A DNA stretch of 64,000 bases from Bacillota bacterium. Lineage in GTDB: Bacteria; Bacillota; SHA-98; UBA4971. Positions 14,687-24,148 of the stretch are shown here, piece by piece. A program made the position numbers and the translations under genes. Positions within the stretch are counted from its first letter, which is position 1. Every line of letters starts with the position of its first letter. The notes under the pieces are model-generated. The model searched no databases. It was not told the DNA's origin and saw nothing but the letters and a program-made list of their open reading frames with translations. The DNA lies in the NCBI GenBank assembly GCA_012516125.1, contig JAAYXB010000047.1, forward strand, positions 1 to 64,000, given 5' to 3'.

Positions 14687-15406
14687 TCATGCACCTGCAG
14701 AAGGCTCGGATGGGTTTGTTCGGCAGTCCTTTCCATGCAGGTCCAGGATGAGCTGCACCTCGCCGCGGCCGATCCCGACCCGTCTCGCAATCTCCGGCAC
14801 GGTGAGGCCCTGATCCGCAAGGCGGAACACGAGGGCGTGTTTCTCGGGAACCCCGCCCGTGCCAGGTGCTGCCCCGGCCCCTGCTCCCGCCTCCGCGCAG
14901 GTGGCCTCCACCTCCACACTGGCAGCTTCCGCGCTTGTAGTGACACCGGCAACGCCCGCGTTAAGCTGGTGAGCTTCAGGCCGTAGCGGTGCGTCCACCA
15001 CCTGAGGCCCCGGCGCTGGCCCTGGACCTTCGTGCTGCTCAGTTTCGCGCTCAAGGGCCCCCAGCACTTCCCTGAGCCGCACGATCCTGGACTCCGCCTC
15101 GTCAAGAAGCCTGGCAGCAGCGCCGGCTTTCGCCTCAAGGTCCTGGATGGCCCTTGCCGCGGCCGCCTCGATTGCGCGGGTCGCCTCAGAAACGGCGTTG
15201 CCAGCACCTGAGTCGCCCGCGCCTGGGTCGCTCGCGCGTTTGCCGCGCTCGCGCTTGTGGCCCTCACGTCCGTTCGAGATGGCTTGCGCGCGTCGCTCGC
15301 CGATCATCATCCCCACGGAAAATACTATGAACAAGATGCCGGCCACGATGACGACCACCGCGGCAAAGATGTCCCAGGGCACCTGAGATAGCACCGAATT
15401 ACCCAC
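14687..15406 (-). CDS. Membrane-anchored flagellar-operon protein with C-terminal HTH-like domain
   Basis: A 239-residue protein: an N-terminal membrane helix (residues ~10-35, IFAAVVVIVAGILFIVFSVGMMIG), a charged then coiled-coil-like middle (EATRAIEAAAARAIQDLEAK, ARLLDEAESRIVRLREVL), a Pro/Ala-rich linker and a C-terminal motif LTVPEIARRVGIGRGEVQLILDL. This layout matches the DUF6115/YlxL-like proteins found at the end of flagellar operons next to sigD. Its function is not established. It is the last gene of the flagellar run; palindrome array 2 begins about 200 bp beyond its stop. Confidence 0.75.
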   Translation of the reverse strand: MGNSVLSQVPWDIFAAVVVIVAGILFIVFSVGMMIGERRAQAISNGREGHKRERGKRASDPGAGDSGAGNAVSEATRAIEAAAARAIQDLEAKAGAAARLLDEAESRIVRLREVLGALERETEQHEGPGPAPGPQVVDAPLRPEAHQLNAGVAGVTTSAEAASVEVEATCAEAGAGAGAAPGTGGVPEKHALVFRLADQGLTVPEIARRVGIGRGEVQLILDLHGKDCRTNPSEPSAGA

Positions 15407-15409
15407 GCT

Positions 15410-15799
15410 CTAGACCTCCACATCGATTATGCGCCCGGGCATCGGGGATTCGCCGCCCGTCCCGGTCGGAGCGGTTCTAGCGGGAGCGGTTCCGGGTGCG
15501 CCGGTTCCGGCTGGCGCATCCGACGCGTCTCCGGTTCCACGCTCCCGTCGCGCCCCTGCCCGGCCGGAGCCGGCCTCCCCTGAACCCTTGCGACGCCGCT
15601 CTTTCTCGTCGCGGATTATCCCTTCTTCCGCCCTGGGCGACGATGTCACCTGAGAAGACCTCTCCTCGGCGCGCTTCGAAAGCTCCGCCGCAAACGCCTG
15701 TTGCCCCGTCGCACCCGCCTCATTCTGCACGCGTTGGACCCGCTCGGCCTCTGCGGCCCGTGCCACGGCGTTCTGGACGTCAACGGAGCGCACGGACAT
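15410..15799 (-). CDS. Conserved-type flagellar operon protein of unknown function
   Basis: A 129-residue protein starting MSVRSVDVQNAVARAAEAER, with a charged Arg/Glu/Gly-rich C-terminal half and the end GRIIDVEV. Small proteins with this layout sit between sigD and a DUF6115-type gene in other Clostridia-like flagellar operons, so I keep it as genuine. The start at 15799 is chosen because GGGGG lies 8 nt upstream; an ATG two codons earlier leaves no room for a ribosome binding site. Only 3 nt separate it from the next gene. Confidence 0.65.
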   Translation of the reverse strand: MSVRSVDVQNAVARAAEAERVQRVQNEAGATGQQAFAAELSKRAEERSSQVTSSPRAEEGIIRDEKERRRKGSGEAGSGRAGARRERGTGDASDAPAGTGAPGTAPARTAPTGTGGESPMPGRIIDVEV

Positions 15800-15912
15800 C
15801 CTCATCACCCCCTTCGGTCACGGGGTTGCAGCGTAGTTGCGGGCTTTGCGAAGACCCGGCCCGTCGGACAAGCGGCCGGGTTTTCGCGCCCCTCTTTGAC
15901 CCTCACCTGGCT

Positions 15913-16674
15913 CTATCCTCTCTCCTCACCCGGCGCCAGCCTAGATCTGAGCCTGAGCACCGCGCGGGTGTGGAGTTGCGAGACTCGTCCCTCCGAAACC
16001 CCCAGTATCTCCGCTATCTCCCTCACGGTCAGCTCATCGTAGTAGTGCAGGGTCACCACAAGCTTCTCCCGCTCGGGCAACTCATCGATGGCCCTGGCAA
16101 GCCGCTTCTTGAGATCCTCGGCCTCGCATACGGCAAGCGGGTCGGGGCTTTCCAGGTCCGGGACCGCATCCAGCAAGGTAACGTGGCGCCCGTCCTCGCT
16201 CATCTGTATCATCTCGTCAAGGGAGAGGACGGCACCGCGCGAAGCATCCGCCACCATCTTCTGGAACTCCTCTAGGCTCACCCCGATCTCCGCCGCGGCC
16301 TCCTCGTCGGTGGCGGGCCGTCCGAGCCGCCTCTCAAGGACCGCGTATGCGCGGGCGATCCGCCTGGCGTTTTGCCGCACAGACCTCGGGACCCAGTCCG
16401 CCTCCCTCATCCCGTCGGCCATTGCACCCTTAATCCGCGTCTTCGCATAAGTCTCGAATTTCACGCCCCTGCCGGGATCGAACTTCTCGATGGCCTCGAT
16501 GAGCCCGATGACCCCCCACCCTACCAGGTCTTCGTACCCGACCAAGGCGGACAGCTTCATTGCCATCCTCCCGGCAAGGACCGGAACCATCGGCAGGTAA
16601 CGGGCGATGAGTTCTTCTTTAGCTCCGGGGTCTCCCCCGAACTTATACTGGTTCCAAAGTTCCTCCGTAGCCAC
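15913..16674 (-). CDS. sigD: Flagellar sigma factor SigD/FliA (sigma-28)
   Basis: A 253-residue sigma-70-family factor of the FliA/WhiG group, directing RNA polymerase to late flagellar and chemotaxis promoters. Region 2 contains LVGYEDLVGWGVIGLIEAIEKFDPGRGVKFETYAKTRIKGAMADGMREADWVPRSVR; region 3 has GRPATDEEAAAEIGVSLEEFQKM; region 4 has LPEREKLVVTLHYYDELTVREIAEILGVSEGRVSQLHTRAV. The gene follows a PilZ protein by 4 nt in the flagellar operon. The anti-sigma factor FlgM is not in the window. Confidence 0.95.
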   Translation of the reverse strand: MATEELWNQYKFGGDPGAKEELIARYLPMVPVLAGRMAMKLSALVGYEDLVGWGVIGLIEAIEKFDPGRGVKFETYAKTRIKGAMADGMREADWVPRSVRQNARRIARAYAVLERRLGRPATDEEAAAEIGVSLEEFQKMVADASRGAVLSLDEMIQMSEDGRHVTLLDAVPDLESPDPLAVCEAEDLKKRLARAIDELPEREKLVVTLHYYDELTVREIAEILGVSEGRVSQLHTRAVLRLRSRLAPGEERG

Positions 16675-16678
16675 GGTG

Positions 16679-17344
16679 CTACAGCAACCCCTTGCGGCGC
16701 AGTTCGAGCTGCCGCTGCAGGACGTACCTGGCCAGCATGTCCCGCTGCTTCTCGTCGATGTCCTTGAACTCCACCGCTATCTGTTGAACTCTGCCCGTCT
16801 CGGTGCGCTCAACCGACATCCTCACCACCACGCCCTTGGCGGAAACCTTGCCGCACGGAAGCTCCAGCTCCACATCGACCTCGGAGCCGACCTCCAGGGC
16901 AGGCCTGGATTGCCAGGTCACGATGAGTGCGCCGCCACCCGACACGTTCGTGACCGTCCCCTTGTGCGGAACAAGCCGCCTTTTGCCGCTGCGGTCGAGG
17001 CAGCGGTACCGTGCCGGGAGCGACACGTCCACCCGCGCGTAGCGCCGTCTCTGGTCACGGACGATCTCTACAGGCCTCGCCAGCTGGAGCATGGGGAATG
17101 GATACATGATCATCGCCTCCACGACGGTGTCCAGCTTGTATACCCCGTCTTGCCGCACCACCTGGATGCGCACGGCATCGCCCTCGGCAAGCCTGAGTAC
17201 CGCGCCCTTGTGCGTCGGCGCTGCGACAACCACCGCGTCAAGCCCGATGTCTTCCACCCGACTCGGATAACTGCCTGCGTTACGCCCCTCCGGCACGACA
17301 AGCGTGATCTTCTGGTTTACTCTGAGCACGTCCTCGACTTCCAC
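16679..17344 (-). CDS. PilZ-domain flagellar brake protein (YcgR/YpfA/DgrA-like)
   Basis: A 221-residue two-domain protein: an N-terminal YcgR-like beta domain (residues 1-95) and a C-terminal PilZ domain with the c-di-GMP-binding RDQRRRYARVD arginine motif and NVSGGGALI. In the family this layout senses c-di-GMP and slows or stops the flagellar motor. Its place between flhG and sigD supports a motility role. All ligand-binding residues that I can check (RxxxR and the D/NxSxxG-type motif) are present. Confidence 0.88.
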   Translation of the reverse strand: MEVEDVLRVNQKITLVVPEGRNAGSYPSRVEDIGLDAVVVAAPTHKGAVLRLAEGDAVRIQVVRQDGVYKLDTVVEAMIMYPFPMLQLARPVEIVRDQRRRYARVDVSLPARYRCLDRSGKRRLVPHKGTVTNVSGGGALIVTWQSRPALEVGSEVDVELELPCGKVSAKGVVVRMSVERTETGRVQQIAVEFKDIDEKQRDMLARYVLQRQLELRRKGLL

Positions 17345-17387
17345 AACGGCTATCCCCCTGGGTTAATCTCCCTGCCGCAGCAAAGCT

Positions 17388-18302
17388 TCACGAGCGCGCA
17401 GCGATTTTCCCAAGGAATCCCGCGAGACCATGGCCGGCAAAGCCCTGGAACGAGGATCCCTCCCAGCGTCTGCCTTGTAGCCTCTCCGCAATCTCGCCCA
17501 CGGCCCGCGAAGCAGGGCACGACGGATATCGCACGACAAACGGCGCTTGCTGCATCACCGCCTTGGCTACAAATGGATCCCTCGGCACAAATCCCAAGAG
17601 CGTGAGGTCCACTGAGAGAAACCTCTTGGCGACGAGCGTGATCTTCTCGGCCGCATCTTCAGCCTCCTGCAGGTCTCTCGCCATGTTCACCACGAGCATC
17701 ACCGGGGCGGCGGGGTTCTCGTAAGACACCACCTTCACAGTGGCGTACGCGTCCGTGATGGAGGTCGGCTCAGGCGTTGTGACCACGATAACCTCCTCGA
17801 CGGCGGCGAGAAACCCGACCACGCCTGGCGAGAGCCCCGCCCCGGTATCGACGATGATGAAGTCCGCCTCGTGCTCAAGGGCGGTAAGGGCGGAGACGAG
17901 AACCGCCCGTTCTGACTCGGGGAGGCGCAACAGAGAGGTCACGCCGGACCCGCACGGGACTATCCTTATGCCCCCGGGGCCCAGGACCTCGATGTCGGCA
18001 AGGCTCACCTCTCCCGCTGCCACGTGGGCCAGGTTGTATCGGGGGACAATGCCCAGCATGACGTCGATGTTGCCGAGGCCCAGGTCGGCGTCGAGCACAA
18101 CCACTTTTGCGCCGCCTGAGGCGAGCGCGATGGAGGTGTTGAGCACGATGCTCGTTTTGCCGACCCCGCCCTTTCCGCTGGTGACCGCGATGACCCGCGG
18201 CGCGCCCGACGTCCCGCTAAGGCTCTCGAGCTTGAGGCTCCCGGGCTGCGCCCCGCCCCGTGCCATGCTGCGAAGGCCGCTCGCCTGGTCGTTCATGTTC
18301 AT
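17388..18302 (-). CDS. flhG: MinD-like ATPase FlhG (YlxH), flagellar number/placement
   Basis: A 304-residue P-loop ATPase with the deviant Walker A SGKGGVGKTSIVLN, VVLDADLGLGNIDVMLG and IIVDTGAGLSPGV. A variable N-terminal 40 residues precede the ATPase core. FlhG partners FlhF to set flagellum position and number. It overlaps flhF by 4 nt, so the two are translationally coupled, as is usual. Confidence 0.93.
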   Translation of the reverse strand: MNMNDQASGLRSMARGGAQPGSLKLESLSGTSGAPRVIAVTSGKGGVGKTSIVLNTSIALASGGAKVVVLDADLGLGNIDVMLGIVPRYNLAHVAAGEVSLADIEVLGPGGIRIVPCGSGVTSLLRLPESERAVLVSALTALEHEADFIIVDTGAGLSPGVVGFLAAVEEVIVVTTPEPTSITDAYATVKVVSYENPAAPVMLVVNMARDLQEAEDAAEKITLVAKRFLSVDLTLLGFVPRDPFVAKAVMQQAPFVVRYPSCPASRAVGEIAERLQGRRWEGSSFQGFAGHGLAGFLGKIAARS

Positions 18303-19780
18303 CTCCCACCCGTTCCCTTGAATCTGTCTCTCGCTGAAGCCGTGCCTGCGCCTACACCTGCGCCTGCGCCTGCGCCTGCACCGTCCCCGCTGGTCCTTAT
18401 GGTGCTCCCGTCACCTTCGACATCCTCGATTCCCCCGTCCAGAATCCACCTCGCGAGCTGGGCGGCGTCGGCCACCTCGATGTCATCCGGCACGTTCTGC
18501 CCGTATGTCACGTATGAGATCGGCACCTTCACCGCGCTCGTTACGCCGAGGATCGCTCCAAGGCGCGAGGTCTCGTCCAGCTTGGAAAAGATGAGCCTGT
18601 TGACGCCGCACGGGCTGAACCTTTCCACTATCTCAAGGAGGTCGCGAGGCCTTGTGGTCATGCTGAGGACGAGATGCGTCTCGTCTACCTGCGCCGCCTC
18701 GAGAAACGCCCGAAGTTCCGCCATGTGCATGCCGCTCCTCGGGCTTCTCCCGGCGGTGTCGATGAGCACGAGATCGCACCCACTATGGGAAGCAAGGGCC
18801 TGACGCATCTCGGCAGGCGTGTACACCACCTCGCACGGCACCCCGATTATCTCGGCGTATGTCCGAAGTTGCTCGACAGCAGCAATTCTGTAGGTATCCG
18901 CCGTGACAAACGCCACCTTCTTCTTCCCGAACAGCGCGGTCAGCGCGGCTATCTTCGCAAGAGTCGTGGTCTTCCCCACACCCGTGGGCCCCACCAGGGC
19001 GACCACCCTGCGTGAGCCCGGAGTGAGCGCGACTCCCCCCGCCACCGGAAGCATCGCAGTGACAAGGTCCAGCACCAGCTCATACGCGGACTTCCCCGCC
19101 ACCTGCGCCTCGCGCCACTTCATCTTCGCGGCCTGGATGAGCGCCTCCGCAAGGTCCGGATCAACGTCCATGTCCAGAAGCCGCTCGTGCATCTCCACAA
19201 GCCGCGCCGCCGGCGTAGTCTCATAGGCTCGCCCGGCAGCGCCCGCCGCGGGCTGAAGCCACCTGGCGCTCGCAGCTCGCCCGGCCACGTCTGCTTCCCG
19301 GACGGCTCCGGTCGGCTCTGCAGGACCACCGTCTCCGCCGCCGGCAGTGCAGTGCACCGCCTGGCCGCCCGCCACCCGCTCCTGTGCGGCTTCCTCACGC
19401 GGTGGCATGGCACGCGCATAGCCGTGGGCGACCCCGCCGGGCTGCACACGCAGGGGCCACGCGGCAGCGGTGGGGCCGGCGCCGGGCCGTGCCCCTGCGC
19501 CCGCACTCGCTCCTGTACCTGTGCCTGCACCTGCGCCTACGCGTGCCCTTGTGCCTGCGCCCCCGCCAGGCCCGGCGGTCGCGCGAGTCCTTCCGCCCGT
19601 TTCGGGAACGTTCACATCAAGCGCTGCGATGACCTCGAACCTCTCTCCCCCAAAAAGTCCGGCGAGCTTGCCTCTACGGGCCTTTCGCGTATGGAGTATC
19701 ACGGCGTCGGGTCCGAGGTCCTCACGCACTATGTCAAGGGCTTCCTGTATCGTGCGGGCCACGTACCGCTTAATCCTCAT
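18299..19780 (-). CDS. flhF: SRP-like GTPase FlhF
   Basis: A 493-residue FlhF. The N-terminal B domain begins MRIKRYVARTIQEALDIVREDLGPDAVILHTRKARRGKLAGLFGGERFEV. A long low-complexity Gly/Ala/Thr linker (about residues 65-110) follows, then the NG domain with GPTGVGKTTTLAKIAALTALFGKKKVAFVTADTYRIAAVEQL, DLVLIDTAGRSPRSG and IFSKLDETSRLGA. The C-terminus carries a second Gly/Ala repeat tract. It overlaps flhA by 11 nt. The simple-sequence tracts make it longer than typical FlhF proteins. Confidence 0.93.
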   Translation of the reverse strand: MRIKRYVARTIQEALDIVREDLGPDAVILHTRKARRGKLAGLFGGERFEVIAALDVNVPETGGRTRATAGPGGGAGTRARVGAGAGTGTGASAGAGARPGAGPTAAAWPLRVQPGGVAHGYARAMPPREEAAQERVAGGQAVHCTAGGGDGGPAEPTGAVREADVAGRAASARWLQPAAGAAGRAYETTPAARLVEMHERLLDMDVDPDLAEALIQAAKMKWREAQVAGKSAYELVLDLVTAMLPVAGGVALTPGSRRVVALVGPTGVGKTTTLAKIAALTALFGKKKVAFVTADTYRIAAVEQLRTYAEIIGVPCEVVYTPAEMRQALASHSGCDLVLIDTAGRSPRSGMHMAELRAFLEAAQVDETHLVLSMTTRPRDLLEIVERFSPCGVNRLIFSKLDETSRLGAILGVTSAVKVPISYVTYGQNVPDDIEVADAAQLARWILDGGIEDVEGDGSTIRTSGDGAGAGAGAGVGAGTASARDRFKGTGGR

Positions 19781-21848
19781 TCAGGCTCACCGTCCCGACC
19801 GACCTGACCTTCTGATCCCTGGTTATCTCGTTATATGAGAGAACCACCACGTCCGGCAACACCCGCTCCACGATCCTCCGAAGATACGGCCGCACTCCAG
19901 GCCTCGCCAGGAGGACCGGCTGGTATCCCTCGGACGCCATCTTTTCCACCGCGCGCGACACCGCGCGAACTATGGACTGCACAAGACCGGGCTCGAGCGC
20001 CGGCGCCTCGCCGGCGCCGCGCCCCTCCATGGATCTCGCTATCTCTTCCTCGATCTCCGGATCGACCGTGGCCACCACAAGCTCTCCGTCGGCATTGCGG
20101 TATTGCCTGCATATCACGCGAGCCAGGGCCGCTCTCGCGTGCTCGGTGAGCAGATCCACATCGCGCGTCTCCCGGGCGTGGTCGCCGAGGGCTTCCAGTA
20201 TCGTTGCCACGTTTCGGATGGACACCCCTTCGCGGAGGAGGTTCTGGAGCACCTTCTGGACCTCGCCCACTGTCATGAGGTTCGGGATGAGCTCCTCGAC
20301 CACAGCGGGCTCCGTTTTCTTCACGTTGTCTATGAGGTTTGCCGTGTCCTGCCTGCTGAGGATCTCCGCGGCATGCCTGCGGATGACCTCTGTAAGGTGG
20401 GTCACGATGACCGACGTAGGATCAACCACCGTGTAGCCCGCCATCTCGGCCCTCTCCCGATCCTGCTCGGGTATCCAGAGCGCAGGAAGCCCGAACGCAG
20501 GCTCGGTGGTCTCGATGCCAGGCACCGGCTCCACCACGATGCCGGGATTCATGGCGAGGTAATACCCCGTCATGACCTCGCCGCGAGCCACCTCGACGCC
20601 GCGGATCTTGATGGCGTATCCGGACGGCCGAAGCTGGATGTTGTCTCGGATGCGGATGTGGGGCAACACAAGCCCCAGGTCTACGGCAACTTGACGCCTC
20701 ACCATCGTAACCCGCTCGAGCAGGTTTCCGCCCTGGCTTTCGTCGGCGAGAGGAACGAGACCGTACCCGATCTCAAGCTCGAGAGGATCCACGGCAAGGA
20801 GCGACATGACGTTCTCCGGCTGCTTCGGGGCAGGCGGCGGCTTCTCGGCCTCCTCTTCGGCCTTCGCCCGCGCCCGCTCCGCACCAGTCATCGCGTACGA
20901 AAGCGCGCCCGCCGCGGCCGCTATCAAGAAGAACGGCACCTTCGGAAGGCCGGGCACCATTCCGAATAGCACCAGCATCCCCGCGGCGATGGCCACGGCC
21001 CTCGGCTGAGCGAGGAGCTGCGTCGTGACCTCCTGGCCGAAGTTTGACTGCGCCGCAGCCCGGGTCACGATGATGCCCGTCGCCGTCGATATGAGGAGCG
21101 CTGGGATCTGCGACACGAGACCGTCGCCCACGGTGAGGAGCGCGAAAGTCTGCAGGGCCTGCATGACGGGCATGCGCAGCTGGATCATTCCGATGATGAC
21201 GCCGCCCAGGATATTCACAAGGGTGATTATGATGCCTGCGATGGCGTCGCCCCGCACGAACTTGCTCGCGCCGTCCATCGCGCCGTAGAAGTCCGCCTCG
21301 AGCTCAATCGCCCGCCTCCTGGCCCTCGCCGTGTGCTCGTCGATAAGGCCGGCGTTGAGGTCGGCGTCGATGGACATCTGCTTGCCAGGCATGGCGTCCA
21401 GGGTAAACCTCGCCGCCACCTCGGCCACGCGCCCCGCGCCGTTCGTGATCACCACGAACTGGATGACCACCAGGATTATGAAGACGACCATGCCGACCAC
21501 GTAGTTGCCGCCGACGACGAAGTTGCCGAACGCCTCGATCACTTTTCCGGCGTACCCATGTAGCAAGATTAGCCGGGTCGACGAGACATTGAGGGCAAGG
21601 CGAAACAACGTGGCGACCAGGAGCAGCGACGGAAAAGACGAGAAGTCCAGGGCGTCGCGGGTGTACATGGTCACCAGGAGCACCACGAGCGAGAACGTGA
21701 TGTTGAGCGTGAGAAGCACGTCAAGAACGAACGTGGGCACCGGCACTATCATCATCACGAGGATGACGACCACCGCCACTGCCACCAGCACGTCGCTGTG
21801 CTTCGACAACCTGTCCATGCTCACGCCCTGAACCCGGCCTACCGCCAC
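19770..21848 (-). CDS. flhA: Flagellar export gate protein FlhA
   Basis: A 692-residue FlhA, full length. About eight N-terminal membrane helices contain the FHIPEP-family signature around FPSLLLVATLFRLALNVSSTRLIL, followed by a cytoplasmic domain of about 350 residues that receives export substrates (for example ALWIPEQDRERAEMAGYTVVDPTSVIVTHLTEVIRRHAAEILSRQDTANLID). The GTG start at 21848 has GGAG 4-5 nt upstream; a start at an internal ATG (MDRLSKHS) is possible. It lies 9 nt after flhB. Confidence 0.95.
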   Translation of the reverse strand: MAVGRVQGVSMDRLSKHSDVLVAVAVVVILVMMIVPVPTFVLDVLLTLNITFSLVVLLVTMYTRDALDFSSFPSLLLVATLFRLALNVSSTRLILLHGYAGKVIEAFGNFVVGGNYVVGMVVFIILVVIQFVVITNGAGRVAEVAARFTLDAMPGKQMSIDADLNAGLIDEHTARARRRAIELEADFYGAMDGASKFVRGDAIAGIIITLVNILGGVIIGMIQLRMPVMQALQTFALLTVGDGLVSQIPALLISTATGIIVTRAAAQSNFGQEVTTQLLAQPRAVAIAAGMLVLFGMVPGLPKVPFFLIAAAAGALSYAMTGAERARAKAEEEAEKPPPAPKQPENVMSLLAVDPLELEIGYGLVPLADESQGGNLLERVTMVRRQVAVDLGLVLPHIRIRDNIQLRPSGYAIKIRGVEVARGEVMTGYYLAMNPGIVVEPVPGIETTEPAFGLPALWIPEQDRERAEMAGYTVVDPTSVIVTHLTEVIRRHAAEILSRQDTANLIDNVKKTEPAVVEELIPNLMTVGEVQKVLQNLLREGVSIRNVATILEALGDHARETRDVDLLTEHARAALARVICRQYRNADGELVVATVDPEIEEEIARSMEGRGAGEAPALEPGLVQSIVRAVSRAVEKMASEGYQPVLLARPGVRPYLRRIVERVLPDVVVLSYNEITRDQKVRSVGTVSLNED

Positions 21849-21857
21849 TTAACTCCG

Positions 21858-22937
21858 TCACCTCCACCTGCCGGTGCGCCCGGCCCTCTTGTCGAGATAG
21901 TAAACGTATGCAAGGATCTCGGCAACCGCCTTGTAAAGATGCGCGGGGATCTCCCGGCCCACGTCCACTGCCTTGTACAGCGCTTGAGCGAGGGGCTTGT
22001 TCTCGACGATCGGGACATTGTTGGCAATTGCAAGGTCCCGGATCCTCTGGGCGAGCAGCCTCGCACCCTTGGCCACGACCTTCGGCGCCCTCATCGTGGC
22101 AGGGTCATACTTCAGCGCCACCGCAAGGTGCACGGGGTTGGTCACCACGACGTCCGCCTTCGGCACCTCCTGCATCATCCTGTGCATCGCAATCTGGCGC
22201 TGCCGCGCGCGGATCCTCGCGCGGAGCAGCGGGTCACCTTCGGTTTGCCGCAACTCCTCCTTTACCTCCTGCTTGGTCATCCTGATGCTCTTCTCGAATT
22301 CCCACCTCTGATATACGTAGTCCAGCGCCGCCAGCACCGCGAGGGCGATGCCCACCCGGAACCCCAGCCGCAGGGCGAGATTCCCCACGGTCGCGAGTAT
22401 CTGCCCAGGCTCCATGGCGCCGGTGGCAACGAGCGTCGGGTAGTCCTGTCGCAGCGTCACGTAGCCGTAGTATCCGACGATGAACACTTTGGCGCACGAC
22501 TTGACAAGTTCCGCGAGCGCCCGCCCTGAGAAAATCCGGGCCATCCCCGCGGCAGGATCGATCCGCGAGAGCCGCGGGGCAAGCGGCTCAAGAGACAGGA
22601 CCAGCCCCACCTGGGCGAGGTTGGTTGCGAGCCCCACCACGAAGCCGGTGGCGATGGCTGGCCCGGCGGCTTTTCCGATGGTGAGGAGCGCGTTCATCGC
22701 GAGGACATGAAGCCCCTGGTCCGAAAGGTCCGGGTGCGCCAGCGTATCGCCCAGGAGTTGCCTCATGAAGCCTCCGAGCCCGGCATACATGATCCCTCCT
22801 GACGCGCCAAGGACCCCGAGCGTCGCGAGGAGGATCGCGGCGGAGTTCACTTCAACGCTCCTCGCTACCTGTCCGCGCCTTCGCGCCTCCTGGCGCCGTC
22901 TTGGTGTTGCGGCCTCTGTGCGGTCGTCGCGCGGCAC
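21858..22937 (-). CDS. flhB: Flagellar export specificity switch FlhB
   Basis: A 359-residue FlhB starting MPRDDRTEAATPRRRQEARRRGQVARS, with four membrane helices and a cytoplasmic domain. The segment that contains the autocleavage site reads VVVTNPVHLAVALKYD (near residue 266), so the usual NPTH is NPVH here; Asn and Pro, between which the bond is cut, are kept. FlhB switches export from rod/hook proteins to filament proteins, together with FliK. It follows fliR by 3 nt. Confidence 0.94.
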   Translation of the reverse strand: MPRDDRTEAATPRRRQEARRRGQVARSVEVNSAAILLATLGVLGASGGIMYAGLGGFMRQLLGDTLAHPDLSDQGLHVLAMNALLTIGKAAGPAIATGFVVGLATNLAQVGLVLSLEPLAPRLSRIDPAAGMARIFSGRALAELVKSCAKVFIVGYYGYVTLRQDYPTLVATGAMEPGQILATVGNLALRLGFRVGIALAVLAALDYVYQRWEFEKSIRMTKQEVKEELRQTEGDPLLRARIRARQRQIAMHRMMQEVPKADVVVTNPVHLAVALKYDPATMRAPKVVAKGARLLAQRIRDLAIANNVPIVENKPLAQALYKAVDVGREIPAHLYKAVAEILAYVYYLDKRAGRTGRWR

Positions 22938-22940
22938 CGC

Positions 22941-23720
22941 TTATCTTACACCCCCAAACAGAGCAAGGATATCCCTCTCAAGCCCGCTGAACGTACCCCT
23001 GAGAATGAGGACGAACAGGGGCAGCGCAACCACCAGAGTGAGGAGCCCCACCCCGATCTTCAGCGGGAAGCCCACGATGAAGATGTTCATCTGCGGCACA
23101 GTCCTCGCGAGCACGGCCATGACCATGTCAGTCAGGAGCAGCGTACACGTCACCGGCGCGGCTATTTTGAAAGCCACGACCACGGTGTTACAGAACATCC
23201 TGACCACCCCGGCCTGCAGTTTCGCCGTAAGGGCAAAGCCTGAAACAGGCACAACGGCGTAGCTCTCCACGAGCCCTGCCAACACCATGTGGTGGCCATT
23301 GAACACGAGAAAAAGCAACATGGCGAGCAGGTACTGGAACTGGCCCATGACCGTCACCTGCCTGTTTGCCACGGGGTCCACCACGTTCACGAGACCGAAC
23401 CCGATCTGGATGTCCACGAGCTGCCCAGCAAGCTGCACCGCCACCATGAAAAGTGAAGCCACATAGCCGATAATGGCGCCCACCAGGATCTCGCGCCCCA
23501 CGCACACGGCATACGACACAATCTCACCCGGGTAGCCCGCTGAAGGCGCCTGCACCAGCGGGAACGTCACCAAGGCGAGCACAGCGGATATGCCGGCCTT
23601 AACCTGAAGCGGCACGTTGTAGCTCCCGAACACCGGCGCGAACCCGAAGACGCCGCCTATCCTCGCGAGGACGAGGAGGTAGGTTTGCACGTTCACAAGG
23701 GTGATGTCAACGAGACCCAC
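22941..23720 (-). CDS. fliR: Flagellar export gate protein FliR
   Basis: A 259-residue membrane protein with about six helices, starting at a GTG (MGLVDITLVNVQTYLLVLARIGGVF) that has GGAGGA 8 nt upstream; the open frame extends further but without a ribosome binding site and with low-complexity residues. FLAPVFGSYNVP-type and RVxP-type family features are visible as GFAPVFGSYNVPLQVKAG. It forms the FliPQR export pore. fliQ ends about 110 bp upstream. Confidence 0.92.
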   Translation of the reverse strand: MGLVDITLVNVQTYLLVLARIGGVFGFAPVFGSYNVPLQVKAGISAVLALVTFPLVQAPSAGYPGEIVSYAVCVGREILVGAIIGYVASLFMVAVQLAGQLVDIQIGFGLVNVVDPVANRQVTVMGQFQYLLAMLLFLVFNGHHMVLAGLVESYAVVPVSGFALTAKLQAGVVRMFCNTVVVAFKIAAPVTCTLLLTDMVMAVLARTVPQMNIFIVGFPLKIGVGLLTLVVALPLFVLILRGTFSGLERDILALFGGVR

Positions 23721-23831
23721 AGCCGCATTCCTCCAGGTCGGGGCCGAAGAGCAGCGCACCGTACAATGCCCTCCCGGGCCTGGTTCACTCGCGCCGCTCG
23801 CTCCGCGCCGGGCTTGCACGGCGCGCTCCGC

Positions 23832-24101
23832 CTACAGCACGTAGTTCGGCAGGTTCATGAAAAGCTCTCGTGTAAACTCTACGAGCGTCCGCATCATCCA
23901 CGGCCCGAAGACCACGAGCGCCACGATCACCGCCAGGATCTTGGGCACCAGGGCGAGAGTCATTTCCTGGATCTGGGTCACGGCCTGGAACACGCTAACG
24001 ACGAGGCCTGCCACAAGCGCAAACACAAGCACAGGCGCGGCAAGCTCCAAGGTTACGAATATGGCGCGCTGCCCGATCCCCGCTATAACCTCTTCCGTCA
24101 C
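23832..24101 (-). CDS. fliQ: Flagellar export gate protein FliQ
   Basis: An 89-residue protein with two membrane helices (LVFALVAGLVVSVFQAVTQIQE and VIVALVVFGPWMMRTLVEFTREL), the standard FliQ size and pattern. It builds the export gate with FliP and FliR and sits between them in the operon. Confidence 0.93.
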   Translation of the reverse strand: MTEEVIAGIGQRAIFVTLELAAPVLVFALVAGLVVSVFQAVTQIQEMTLALVPKILAVIVALVVFGPWMMRTLVEFTRELFMNLPNYVL

Positions 24102-24148
24102 TCGCGCTCACCCCACAAGAAAGTTGAAGAAACTTGCGAACTCATCAT

